Assembly: GCA_000018565.1 (NCBI GenBank)
Contig: CP000875.1
Coordinates: 6,091,199 to 6,155,198 of the forward strand
Length of the DNA stretch: 64,000 bases
Direction of reading: 5' to 3'
Origin: Herpetosiphon aurantiacus DSM 785
GTDB taxonomy: Bacteria; Chloroflexota; Chloroflexia; Chloroflexales; Herpetosiphonaceae
Shown in pieces: positions 8,350-16,823 of this stretch. The position numbers were made by a program, and so were the translations under genes. The notes under the pieces were generated by a model. That model worked only from the letters and a program-made list of their open reading frames with translations. It had not been told where the DNA came from and searched no databases. Each line of letters starts with the position of its first letter. Position 1 is the first letter of the stretch.

Positions 8350-8931
8350 TTATTGTTGTTGCGCAAGTAAATTAACTTCCAGCCGAATCTCCTCGGCAGG
8401 AATTTCGACAACCATGGTTAATGCGGTTGGATTCTTGATCGGCAACGTGAGATCAAGCGTTGTGTTGGCGTTGGGCGGCAAATTCGCCGCTGCATCGCCT
8501 TGAGCAGCATAGACGGTGCCCGATTGGTCGGTAAAGCGGAAGGCTGCCAATGGTACGCGTAATTCTTTGCTGCTAATATTGGTAACGACACCTTTAATTT
8601 GTAAGCCCTCGCCCACTTGTTGAAGCGATTGAATATCGACTTTGAGCTTATCGTTGGTAACAACGGGCGTAATTGGCACTACCGCCTCGCCGCCTTGCAG
8701 TCGTGCAATCGCGGTTGAACTCCATTCCTGCACTGGGGCTGGTAATGGAATCAGGGGTGTACCAAGATTCTGGCTGGCCACTTGAGTAGCGTTAGCTTCG
8801 GCAAAACGGCTGCGGAGCGTCTGCTCACTATCAGGGTTACAAGAACGAGTTGAAACCAAAAAAATTAACACTAGCCCAATAATCACCCCAATCAGGGCCG
8901 GGGGTGGGCTATTGGTTCGTTGCGAAAACAT
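8350..8931 (-). CDS. Membrane-anchored extracytoplasmic protein with a DUF4352-like beta domain
   Basis: 193 residues. One helix near the N-terminus (~11-26, LIGVIIGLVLIFLVST) anchors the protein, followed by a low-complexity spacer. The C-terminal beta-sandwich (~95-190) has the pattern LQIKGVVTNISSKELRVP, FRFTDQSGTVY, LPPNANTTLDLTLP, resembling the FxxTD/NxG architecture of DUF4352-like domains. The role is unknown; such domains act in extracellular binding. The second of two adjacent ATGs (8931) is chosen because GGAGG lies 6 nt upstream of it but only 3 nt from the first. It is the first gene of a pair with the gene ending at 7762. Confidence 0.65.
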   Translation of the reverse strand: MFSQRTNSPPPALIGVIIGLVLIFLVSTRSCNPDSEQTLRSRFAEANATQVASQNLGTPLIPLPAPVQEWSSTAIARLQGGEAVVPITPVVTNDKLKVDIQSLQQVGEGLQIKGVVTNISSKELRVPLAAFRFTDQSGTVYAAQGDAAANLPPNANTTLDLTLPIKNPTALTMVVEIPAEEIRLEVNLLAQQQ

Positions 8932-9108
8932 CATCAACCTCCAGCACAATCGTAACGAGTATTGTACCGCGCTTTTAGCCAAACATAATCATCCAGGTAA
9001 TACCCCAATCATAGGACAAAAATCCATGTTTTCGTTCAGAGCGATTAACGCTACAATACGGGCATCGCTCCCCTCGTAGTGATTTTGGCAAAAAGGAGTT
9101 CCACGGCG

Positions 9109-10056
9109 ATGAGCTTCGAAACATATGACGACCTCTTTGAAGTGGTATCTGAGCAATACACGGCTCAAAAATATCGCGAAACGCTCGATCTACTTGATGC
9201 AGAGGGAGCGAAATTTCCCGAACATGCATCGATGATTGCCTATCTGCGCTCGTGTATGGCCGCACGGATTGGCCTGCCCGAACATGCGATTCAAATTCTT
9301 AGTGAGGCTGTGGCCCGTGGTTTTTGGTATGGGGCCGAAACGATTCGTCAAACGCCTTCGTGGATTAGCTTGCAAGGCGATCCTGAATTTGAGCGCTTAG
9401 CGGCAGTTTGTTTTCAACGCCAATTAGAAGCAGTCAAAGATCCCAAGATGTATATTTTGGGTCCAGATGAGCTAGGGCCGTATCCGCTGTTTTTTGCCTT
9501 ACACGGCAACGGCGATAACAGCATGCACACTTTGTATGGCTGGAACAATCTGATCGATATTGATTGGATTTTGGCTGCACCGCAATCCGCTCAGGCTGAA
9601 TCATCCGATGGCTATGTGTGGAACAATCAATCGGCGGCCTTACGCCAGTTGGTGCAGCAATTTGCCGATGTTAGCAACGAATACCAAGTTGACCCTGATC
9701 GGATTGTCTTGGCTGGTTTTTCGATGGGCGGCGAAACAGCCTTGCGCCTGGCCTTGATTGGGCCAATCGAGGCACGTGGCTTTGTACTGCTTGGTCCAGG
9801 CGGCCCGACCATCGACGACCCTGAGGAATGGTTGCCGGAAATTCGCGAAGCCAAAGGCCGCAATTTGCGCGGCTATATTTTGGTTGGCGAACATGATCGC
9901 ACAATTCCTCACGACCAAATCAAACGCATGGTCAAACTATTAAATGATAATGGCATTCCCTGCGAGCTGGAAATTATTCCAGGCTTGCGCCATGCCTACC
10001 CCAGCAATACCTTGGAATATTTACAACGGGCTTTTAATTTTATTGGGGTTGCCTAA
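9109..10056 (+). CDS. Alpha/beta-hydrolase esterase with an N-terminal helical extension
   Basis: 315 residues. Residues ~1-95 are alpha-helical and tetratricopeptide-like (SMIAYLRSCMAARIGLPEHAIQIL). The rest is a phospholipase/carboxylesterase-type hydrolase: oxyanion region FFALHGNGDNS, nucleophile elbow LAGFSMGGETA, acid in VGEHDRTIP and His in GLRHAYPSN, a complete Ser-Asp-His triad. No signal peptide, so probably cytoplasmic. The ATG at 9109 is favoured by AAAAGGAG about 10 nt upstream; an earlier in-frame GTG at 9079 has no ribosome-binding site. Its stop codon directly abuts the start of the next gene (TAA-ATG), so the two are co-translated. Confidence 0.85.
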   Translation: MSFETYDDLFEVVSEQYTAQKYRETLDLLDAEGAKFPEHASMIAYLRSCMAARIGLPEHAIQILSEAVARGFWYGAETIRQTPSWISLQGDPEFERLAAVCFQRQLEAVKDPKMYILGPDELGPYPLFFALHGNGDNSMHTLYGWNNLIDIDWILAAPQSAQAESSDGYVWNNQSAALRQLVQQFADVSNEYQVDPDRIVLAGFSMGGETALRLALIGPIEARGFVLLGPGGPTIDDPEEWLPEIREAKGRNLRGYILVGEHDRTIPHDQIKRMVKLLNDNGIPCELEIIPGLRHAYPSNTLEYLQRAFNFIGVA

Positions 10057-10707
10057 ATGCGTTTAGGGTTGTTAGCCGATATTCATGGTGATGGTGTCGG
10101 CTTTCAACAGGCCTTGGCTTGGTTTGAGTCTCAGGCGATTGAGCAAATCCTGTGTGCTGGCGATGTGGTTGATCGCGGGCCGGATGCCGATGCGATTGTT
10201 CAAGGGCTGATCGCTCGCTCAATTCCTTGTATCAAAGGCAACCACGAATTCACCTTACTGCGCGAGCATGGCCGTTGGAGCCAAAGTAGCCAGCGCGAAC
10301 GCCTCGCCAGTCGGGGCCGAATCGTCACCCAAGCCACTTTAGCGTATGTTGCTGCGCTGCCAACCAGCCTTCGTTTACAAGTGGAGCATCGCAGTTTGGT
10401 GCTGGCCCATGGTGCACCCTGGAGCGATGTCGTGGATATGTTGCCAGAAAGCCGAAGCAGCAAATGGCAACGGCTGGTACGTGAACATCCCAACGATCAG
10501 ATTATTGTGCTTGGGCATACCCATCGCCCGATGCATGTGCGCTGCGGCCATTTGACGGTGCTCAATCCAGGCTCAGTTTATGGCGTAACGATTCGCGATA
10601 GCCACACCTGCGCCATCTACGACACCACCAGCGATAGCCTGACCCTCTACGATTTGCGCAGCCAACAAACCCGTATTTGTCCTGTGGTTGAGGTTGCGTT
10701 GGGGTAA
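10057..10707 (+). CDS. Calcineurin-like metallophosphoesterase
   Basis: 216 residues, cytoplasmic. All five metal-binding blocks are present: DIH at residues 8-10, GDVVDRGPDAD, GNHEF, a mid-protein His (VLAHGAP) and GHTHRP near residue 155. The pattern fits the YfcE/ApaH-like group, which hydrolyses phosphodiesters or dinucleotides; the exact substrate is not known. The ATG immediately follows the stop of the esterase gene, so expression is coupled. The intergenic stretch after it contains a dispersed CACGAAG repeat. Confidence 0.87.
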   Translation: MRLGLLADIHGDGVGFQQALAWFESQAIEQILCAGDVVDRGPDADAIVQGLIARSIPCIKGNHEFTLLREHGRWSQSSQRERLASRGRIVTQATLAYVAALPTSLRLQVEHRSLVLAHGAPWSDVVDMLPESRSSKWQRLVREHPNDQIIVLGHTHRPMHVRCGHLTVLNPGSVYGVTIRDSHTCAIYDTTSDSLTLYDLRSQQTRICPVVEVALG

Positions 10708-10724
10708 ATAAGAGTTACGAATCG

Positions 10725-10748
10725 AAACCACGAAGCACACGAAGTACG
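10725..10748 (+). repeat. Dispersed CACGAAG-type intergenic repeat
   Basis: AACCACGAAG-CACACGAAG-TACG: two 9-nt units of a repeat that recurs after the phosphomannomutase gene (60239) and twice in the block before coaBC (61650, 61742). It lies in a 256-bp gap that otherwise shows no gene. Confidence 0.6.
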
Positions 10749-10963
10749 ATTAGCATAATTATCCTCATTCTTAATTTTATCAAGCAACCATTACCTACCA
10801 CAGCTTGCTCTTGAGCGGCAGGGTGTCGAACGATAATAAACTAAAAACCTGAGAATCCAGTATCACTTGAATCGGGCACATGGCCGATTGGCATGCTCGA
10901 AATTGATGTTATGCTCGAAACGAGTGTAGGATCGATTAAATGAAAGAAGGGTAATGGATCATT

Positions 10964-12064
10964 ATGCGTATGGATGTTGCGATTGAGTATTTGCTGGGAC
11001 GACTAGCCAAAGACACTCCAACGGAATCTTTTTCTGGTCTATTGCTGCAATTGACTTGGCTTATGGATGATCAGGGCGCAGATATTCATCGAATCATGCG
11101 CAACTGGCTTGACGCTGATCAGATTGAAAAAGTCAAAGTTGCGCTCGCGATCGATGAAGTTTTTTTACTTGAATCGGATGCAGAATATCAAGCAAGTATC
11201 ACTCGGATTGTTAATCGTTGGCCCGAACTTGAGCCAATGTGTCGCAAATTTTATCAGCGTTGGGATGGTAGCAAACGTGGTATCCCCTTACCGAATCGGC
11301 GTAAAGCGGCTCCCGTGCAATCGCTCACCGACTGGCTACCGATTCTTGCTATCTATCAGCATCCAGAGATGGAGAAGGCAAAAGATGCTTTTTGGGCGGC
11401 TGGCTCAGCGAGTTTGCCTTATCTCTTGCCTCTGATTGATGATGGAACGACATGGGCAGCCAGTGAGGCTTGTGAATTGGTTGGCATTCTTGGCGATCCA
11501 GTTGCGATTCCAGTCCTGCGCAACGCATTGGGACGTGATTCCAATATTCCTGAGCTTGATATTGATATTTTGACTGCGTTGCGTCAATTGCATGATTCTG
11601 GCGGCCCATGGATTTATCCGATGCTCAATGATCCTTCGCCAAAACGCCGCGGATTTGCGTGTCAATATGTCGGCATAACCCAAGATTATGAGGCGCTGCC
11701 TTTAATTATCAGCTTACTTAATGATCCTGATCCTCGGGTTCGCAGTTTTGCGGTGGATACATTAGCTGTGTTCAAAGATGGCAAACCATCAGCAGTAATC
11801 GATCCGATTTTCTATAAACTTGTCATGGATCATCAATCGGGGATTCGATTGGAAGTACTACGATCATTTATGAAATGTTGTGACCCATTCTATATTCCAT
11901 TTTTTATCACAGCGTTACGCGATCCATACTATCTCTGTCGAAGTGTCGCAATACAATCCTTGGGCAAAGTTGATCCGATTAATTTAGGTTGTTATCTTGA
12001 TTCTATGGTAGACGAGACAGATAGCGATGTTCAAAGGACAATTAAGGCTTGGCGTGATTTTTGA
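10964..12064 (+). CDS. HEAT-repeat protein with an N-terminal EKVKVAL module
   Basis: 366 residues, no signal peptide or membrane helix. Residues ~1-103 form an all-helical module with the signature IEKVKVAL...LESDAEYQ...RWPELEPMC. The module recurs in the next two genes. From ~115 to the end come HEAT/PBS-lyase-type helical repeats, e.g. LPYLLPLIDDGTTWAASEAC, VAIPVLRNALG and LIISLLNDPDPRVRSFAVDTLA, which usually mediate protein-protein contact. The function is unknown. The GTAATGGATCATT upstream holds no strong ribosome-binding site; GAAGGG lies ~13 nt before the ATG, so the exact start could be the second Met. It is the first of three tandem paralogues. Confidence 0.75.
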   Translation: MRMDVAIEYLLGRLAKDTPTESFSGLLLQLTWLMDDQGADIHRIMRNWLDADQIEKVKVALAIDEVFLLESDAEYQASITRIVNRWPELEPMCRKFYQRWDGSKRGIPLPNRRKAAPVQSLTDWLPILAIYQHPEMEKAKDAFWAAGSASLPYLLPLIDDGTTWAASEACELVGILGDPVAIPVLRNALGRDSNIPELDIDILTALRQLHDSGGPWIYPMLNDPSPKRRGFACQYVGITQDYEALPLIISLLNDPDPRVRSFAVDTLAVFKDGKPSAVIDPIFYKLVMDHQSGIRLEVLRSFMKCCDPFYIPFFITALRDPYYLCRSVAIQSLGKVDPINLGCYLDSMVDETDSDVQRTIKAWRDF

Positions 12065-12090
12065 ATAGACAATAATCGGAGAGAAGCACG

Positions 12091-12861
12091 ATGCAGCTTG
12101 AGCATTACCCCAGCCGAGAAACCACCATCGAACTCCCATCACTTGCGCTCCTTACGGCTCCAGACGATCAGCGCTCGATTGTTGGCATGGGCACAGTCTT
12201 GCGTAAGGTTGATGGCGGCCAAGCAATCATCGGCGTGATCGCGTTTGACCAGCTCTATTTAATTGTTGATAAAAAAGTTGTGCCCTTCATACCCGCCTTG
12301 TCCATTCGCCACGAATCGGGAACATTTATGGGCAACCCGAGCATCAACGCTGGCGCAACCAACCTCATCAACACACGCTATTGGAAAGCCCGCCCAGCGA
12401 TTGTGGCCGCCCTCGATCCGGTTTACGATCAGATTGATGATACTGAACAGAACTTTTGCAGCTACCTAGCCTCCTGCTATGAAGACCTAAGTTGGCGAAA
12501 ATGGGTGTATGAGCGCTATCAGCCAGCCAAAGAACCCATGAATAACACGCTGAATGAGGCCTTAGAATATTTATTGAGCCGCCTATCGCCGCATACTCCA
12601 CTATTCTTTTTTGCCGAAATCATTCAGCAGTTAAGCTGGCTCGTTGATGAGCCGCGCGTGAGTGTGTATCGGATTATGCGCGAATGGCTTACCGCCGATG
12701 AGATCGAAAAAGTCAAAGTTGCGCTCTTGATCGAAGAAGTGCTTTTACTTACTTCCGATGAGGCTTATCAAACAACAGTTGCGCGGATTGTTGGTCGCTG
12801 GCCGGAACTTGAGCCAATGTGTTATGAATTTCAACAAATGTGGGAGCGCAATAAACGCTAG
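12091..12861 (+). CDS. Two-part hypothetical protein with a C-terminal EKVKVAL module
   Basis: 256 residues, soluble. Residues ~1-150 are an unrecognised alpha/beta domain (VGMGTVLRKVDGGQAIIGV, FDQLYLIVDKKVVPFIPAL, ATNLINTRYWKARPAIVAAL). Residues ~150-256 are the helical module also found at the N-terminus of the preceding protein and in the next gene (RIMREWLTADEIEKVKVAL, LTSDEAYQ, RWPELEPMC). An internal ATG at 12538 marks the module boundary but has no ribosome-binding site, so the product is read as one fused protein. GGAGAG lies 8 nt before the ATG. It follows the HEAT gene by 26 bp. DNA identity to the HEAT gene is high around the EKVKVAL block, suggesting duplication. Confidence 0.7.
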   Translation: MQLEHYPSRETTIELPSLALLTAPDDQRSIVGMGTVLRKVDGGQAIIGVIAFDQLYLIVDKKVVPFIPALSIRHESGTFMGNPSINAGATNLINTRYWKARPAIVAALDPVYDQIDDTEQNFCSYLASCYEDLSWRKWVYERYQPAKEPMNNTLNEALEYLLSRLSPHTPLFFFAEIIQQLSWLVDEPRVSVYRIMREWLTADEIEKVKVALLIEEVLLLTSDEAYQTTVARIVGRWPELEPMCYEFQQMWERNKR

Positions 12862-12952
12862 CAGCACTCCTTGCTAGCTAAATTCCCTAACTAATGAGAA
12901 AAAATAATGTTTAGGAGCAAGAGCCAGGGTAGGTAGCCCAAAAGGAGAGCTG

Positions 12953-13285
12953 ATGAGTATGACCATGGATGCCGCGATTGATGCGCTGTTTGACCACTTA
13001 GCTAAGCAAACGCCCCCTGAATTTTTTGCTGAAATCCTTGACGACGTAGGCTGGCTGATTGATGATCCGACCATGGATCTGCATCGGACGCTGCGGGGCT
13101 GGCTGATTGGCGATGAGCTTGAAAAGGTCAAAGTTGCCTTGTCCATGCAATCAATGGCCTTGCTAGAATCGGATGCCGAGCGCCATGCTATCGCTGAACA
13201 GCTTGTGGGTCGTTGGCCCGAACTTGAGCCGCTGTGCCGTAGCTCGCCGCAACTACGGACGACAACACTCCCCAACCATCGATAA
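12953..13285 (+). CDS. Stand-alone EKVKVAL-module protein
   Basis: 110 residues; essentially the module alone. DAAIDALFDHLAKQTPPEFF aligns with the first helices of the two preceding copies, followed by RTLRGWLIGDELEKVKVAL, LLESDAER and RWPELEPLC. The last ~17 residues (SSPQLRTTTLPNHR) differ from the FYQRW/FQQMW ends of the other copies, so the 3' end may have been disrupted. AAAGGAG sits 5 nt before the ATG, a strong start. It is followed by the broken kinase gene. Function unknown; predicted all-helical and soluble. Confidence 0.72.
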   Translation: MSMTMDAAIDALFDHLAKQTPPEFFAEILDDVGWLIDDPTMDLHRTLRGWLIGDELEKVKVALSMQSMALLESDAERHAIAEQLVGRWPELEPLCRSSPQLRTTTLPNHR

Positions 13286-13338
13286 CGACGCTGATTTTCG
13301 CCGCGAATCATAGATCATGAGGGAAGGGAGACATATTC

Positions 13339-14382
13339 ATGGATATTCTCGATACCATCATTGCTAATGCAATTCAACAGTTTGATCTCATCGCTCCAGT
13401 TCAGGTGGTTACCCAATTTCCCAGTGTCAATCATCAGTCCATTCAGCTGCGGGCGGCGAATGGCGATTTTGTCATCAAGGTCTATACCACCGATCAGGAT
13501 GAAGCAACACGGCGCTATGAACACATGTTGGTGCAGTGGCTCTCATGGCGGCCAGCCTCGTTTACAGTGCCTTTGCCGCTCAGGGGAAGAAGTATCGACT
13601 ATTCGCACTATGACTATAATAGCGATCGTTTCTATAGTATCACCCCCTACATCGCGGGCGAAACACCCGACTTTCGCATGCATGCGGATGGCCAGTATCA
13701 CCCATCTATCCAGCAATGGGCCTATGCAATGGGTACGGCACTTGGTGAATTGCAGACGATCCTCCAAGCCCGCCCCGCCCAGCAACGCCGTCCCATGGCC
13801 TTGTTTCAATCATTGCTGACCTATGCCCAACCGCGTTATGATCCGCTTCAACTCTCAGCCGCTCAGGTTGGCGGCTCTTCGGACGATGAAGCCCTGTGGA
13901 CATGGTGGCGCAGCGAAGCAACCAGACTCATGGCGTTTGTGGCGAATGAATATCCTGACTTGCCCCAGCAACTCTGCCATAACGACTTTGCTCCGTCCAA
14001 CCTGCTTATAAGCGATGGGCGGGTGGCAGCGATTCTCGATTTTGAATTTGCCTGCCCAGCGGCATGAGCGCTCGACGTGGCAATGGCCTTGTGCATGATC
14101 ATGCAACTCGATAGCAATCCGGCAAACCCGTGGGCGGTGGCTGAGCAGTTTTGCCGCGGCTATGCCGAATGGATCACGCTCACCCCACAGGAAATTACTG
14201 CCATGCCGCACTTGATTGGCCTGCGAACCGCGATTCCGGTAATTTGGGCCTTGAGCAAAACCGAGCGACCAAACCCAACCAACCTAGTTCAGGCAATTCG
14301 CCGGATGCAGGCGAGCAAGGCATGGATGAGCCATCATCACCCACAATTGATCTCACTGTTGCAGACAGCGTTTGCTGCATGA
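13339..14382 (+). pseudogene. APH-family kinase interrupted by an in-frame TGA
   Basis: The frame encodes an aminoglycoside-phosphotransferase/homoserine-kinase-like protein of 347 codons, with one stop codon TGA at 14065-14067. Before the stop are ATP-binding strands (VIKVYTTDQDEATRRYEHM), the catalytic loop CHNDFAPSNLL and metal-binding ILDFEFACPAA. After it the same frame continues ALDVAMALCMIM through the C-terminal helices to TAA at 14382. In relatives the position after PAA is commonly Arg, so a CGA to TGA change is the simplest explanation. The truncated 242-residue product keeps the catalytic motifs but loses the C-terminal lobe, so it is probably inactive. GAAGGGAG upstream of the ATG is intact. 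Confidence 0.8.
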
Positions 14383-14433
14383 ACGATTGTCCATTAAATC
14401 GTGACCACATCTCACAGACACGAGGGAGAGACA

Positions 14434-14451
14434 ATGAACAATTTAGCCTTT
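14434..14451 (+). CDS. Exon 1 of the intron-split gene (six codons)
   Basis: ATG AAC AAT TTA GCC TTT, preceded by GAGGGAGAG 3 nt upstream. The group II intron begins directly after the sixth codon. The last seven bases, AGCCTTT, are the intron-binding site IBS1: they pair with GAAGGCT (14773-14779) in a hairpin loop of the intron. Joined to exon 2 (from 16824) the frame continues without a stop for 402 residues. Confidence 0.7.
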
Positions 14452-15058
14452 GTGCGACGTGAGGTCGCGTAAGAAACTGCTCTACGGTGCAAACACCGGA
14501 TGGAGCCTGCTGTTCCACCAGCAGTACCCTACTCGGTACTGCGGGACGGTAACGTCCCGTGGAAAGCCCGAGGACAACGTATCCACGACCGACTGGTCGG
14601 GACAAGGGCTGTAAAGCGCTTGTCAATCTGCAAGCATCATCAGCGGATAGGAACTAGGGTTGAATGGTATGGTCAACACACGTGAATGCTCGATTAAACG
14701 TCGTAAGGTTGTAGGAGCCAAAGATGCTGACAGGCTTTCACCAAAATGGTACTGGTGGCGAGTATAGGGACTGAAGGCTTCCCTATCGTGGATAATCAAC
14801 GCCCCCGGCGAATAGAGCAGACCTACCCCATTCTGTTTCTCACGCGGAACACGGTAAGCCCGTCATCCTCCCAAAAGGGTAGAACACCGTAAGGTTGACC
14901 AACGGGATGGCGGGTATAGGACAGCGGAAAAAGCGAATGCCGTTCCGTAATCGAACGGATAGGCGGTGAAACATCCCGCCACGCGAAAGCGGGCAGACTT
15001 CCGCTTTGGGTCTCTCCTCACGAGAGCTATTGTCGAACTGATTTAGGAGGACAAGCAA

Positions 15059-16741
15059 ATGATGGCAGAAACCTCTGCTGGTGCGGCCTCCCGCAGTGAG
15101 GTCGAGTGGCATGCCATTAACTGGCAACACGTGAACCAAACTGTGCGTCGGCTGCAATCCCGTATCGTGAAGGCAACACAGGCGGGACGCTATGGCAAGG
15201 TGAAAGCTTTGCAACGGCTCCTGACCCACTCGTTCAGCGGCAAAGCCCTTGCCGTGCGACGAGTGACGGAAAACCAAGGCAAACGGACACCGGGAGTGGA
15301 TCAGGTCATCTGGGACACCCCCGAAAAGAAAGCAACGGCCATCCGATCGTTGCGACGACGTGGCTATCAGCCGCGTCCGTTGCGACGCATCTACATTCCA
15401 AAGAAGCATGGAAAACGACGACCCCTTGGCATCCCAACGATGCACGACCGAGCCATGCAGGCACTCCACCTGCTTGCGCTTGCTCCCATCGCGGAAACAA
15501 CCGCTGACCCAAACTCCTATGGATTTCGGTCAGAACGGGCACCAGCAGATGCCATTGGGCAATGCTTTGTTGCACTCGCGAAACGGAAGGCACCAACGTG
15601 GATTCTGGAAGGCGACATCCGATCATGCTTCGACCGAATTAGCCACGACTGGCTTTTGGCTCATGTCCCAATGGATAAAGCCATCCTTCAGAAATGGTTA
15701 AAGGCCGGGTACATGGAAGGAACAACGCTCTACCCCACCGAGCACGGCACACCGCAGGGCGGGATTATCTCGCCAGTATTAGCCAATCTCGCGCTGGATG
15801 GCCTCGAACGAATCCTCTTGGAGCATTGCCCCAGAAGGACAGTTCGCGGTATTGCCGCAAAAGTCAATCTTGTGCGGTATGCGGATGACTTCATTATCAC
15901 AGGCAGATCGCGAGAACTGCTCGAACAGACAGTCAAACCGCTGGTAGAAGCATTCCTCAAGGAACGAGGTCTGGAACTCGCACCGGAGAAAACGCGGATC
16001 ACGACCATTGAGGAAGGCTTTGATTTTCTTGGACAGAATGTACGCAAGTACAAGGGGATACTGCTGATTAAGCCCTCAACGGCGAGTCAACGGACATTCC
16101 TCGCCACAATCCGAGCCACGATCAAAGCCAATATGGCCTTGGATGCCGAGAAGTTGATCCGGCTGCTCAATCCCATCATCTCGGGATGGACAGCCTATCA
16201 CCATCATGTTGTCTCAAAGGCTGTGTTTCAATCTATGGGCCATGCAATTTATCAAGCGCTATGGCGCTGGGCAAAACGAAGACATGCCAACAAACCAAAA
16301 CGCTGGATCAAAGAGAAATACTTCCGACCAGTCAATGGAAATCAGTGGGTGTTTTCGGGAGATAGTGCAGGTCGCCCAATACGTTTAGTTGCCGCAGGAT
16401 ACGTGCCGATTAAACGGCATGTCAAAATCCGAGCAGCGGCTAATCCATACGACCCAGCGTGGGAGATGTATTTTGAAACCCGACTTGGGGTAAAGATAGC
16501 ATCAACCCTCAAGGGACGACGACAACTCCTGCACTTGTGGAAACGACAAAACGGAATTTGCCCCTGTTGCCAAGAACCGATCACAATGCTGACGGGATGG
16601 CACAACCATCACGTCATTCGGCGGATCGACGGCGGAACAGACACGGCGGAAAACCGTATGTTAGTCCACCCCACATGCCATACGCAAATCCATAGCCAGA
16701 GGTTAACCGAAGTGAAACCGTGTCTCGAAAGAGGCAAGTGA
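15059..16741 (+). CDS. ltrA: Group II intron reverse transcriptase/maturase with HNH domain (LtrA-like)
   Basis: 560 residues, full length. Reverse transcriptase domain ~60-330 (RRIYIPKKHGKRRPLGIPT, LEGDIRSCFDRISHDWLL, GTPQGGIISPVLANLALDGL, catalytic YADD at 274-277). The maturase X domain follows (LLNPIISGWTAYHHHV). A C-terminal HNH endonuclease ~495-550 has CPCC, HNHHVIRRIDGG, AENRMLVHPTCH. It promotes splicing and retrohoming of the surrounding intron. AGGAGG lies 9 nt before the ATG. It is not in the frame of exon 1, and domains I-III (~600 nt) separate it from the 5' splice site. Confidence 0.96.
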   Translation: MMAETSAGAASRSEVEWHAINWQHVNQTVRRLQSRIVKATQAGRYGKVKALQRLLTHSFSGKALAVRRVTENQGKRTPGVDQVIWDTPEKKATAIRSLRRRGYQPRPLRRIYIPKKHGKRRPLGIPTMHDRAMQALHLLALAPIAETTADPNSYGFRSERAPADAIGQCFVALAKRKAPTWILEGDIRSCFDRISHDWLLAHVPMDKAILQKWLKAGYMEGTTLYPTEHGTPQGGIISPVLANLALDGLERILLEHCPRRTVRGIAAKVNLVRYADDFIITGRSRELLEQTVKPLVEAFLKERGLELAPEKTRITTIEEGFDFLGQNVRKYKGILLIKPSTASQRTFLATIRATIKANMALDAEKLIRLLNPIISGWTAYHHHVVSKAVFQSMGHAIYQALWRWAKRRHANKPKRWIKEKYFRPVNGNQWVFSGDSAGRPIRLVAAGYVPIKRHVKIRAAANPYDPAWEMYFETRLGVKIASTLKGRRQLLHLWKRQNGICPCCQEPITMLTGWHNHHVIRRIDGGTDTAENRMLVHPTCHTQIHSQRLTEVKPCLERGK

Positions 16742-16748
16742 GAGGCTT

Positions 16749-16823
16749 GAGCCGGATGCGGGGAAACTCGCACGTCCGGTTCTTAGGGGGCGGGAGTGTA
16801 GTAATACGCTCCTGCTACCCGAC
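16749..16823 (+). ncRNA. Intron domains V and VI
   Basis: Domain V: GAGCCGG...CCGGTTC stem with a GAAA-type tetraloop region, 34 nt. Domain VI: GGG pairs with CCC, the single A at 16817 is bulged, and GGCGGGAGTG pairs (with wobbles) to the matching 3' strand around the loop TAGTAATA. This gives the branch-point A exactly 7 nt from the proposed 3' splice site. Confidence 0.88.

Larger units (their letters stand above)
14452..16823 (+). mobile_element. Group II intron, complete, with its maturase gene
   Basis: The 5' end GTGCGACG fits the group II GUGYG consensus. EBS1 (GAAGGCT at 14773-14779) sits in the loop of a perfect hairpin (ATAGGGA...TCCCTAT) and pairs with IBS1 just before the 5' splice site. 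Domain IV contains a reverse transcriptase gene. Domain V is a 34-nt hairpin at 16749-16782 with the AGC triad at 16750-16752. Domain VI follows with a bulged A at 16817, 7 nt before the 3' end (CCCGAC). All parts needed for splicing are visible, so this looks like a recent, active copy. The ends are set to base level by these pairings but not proved. Confidence 0.92.

Noticed and set aside
14065-14067. TGA as a selenocysteine or programmed-readthrough codon
   Set aside because: No SECIS-like hairpin recognised right after it and no CTA context; the position is not a selenocysteine site in APH kinases.
15059-16741. Retron or diversity-generating reverse transcriptase
   Set aside because: Domain V/VI, EBS1 and the maturase X domain identify a group II intron; no msr/msd or template repeat is present.
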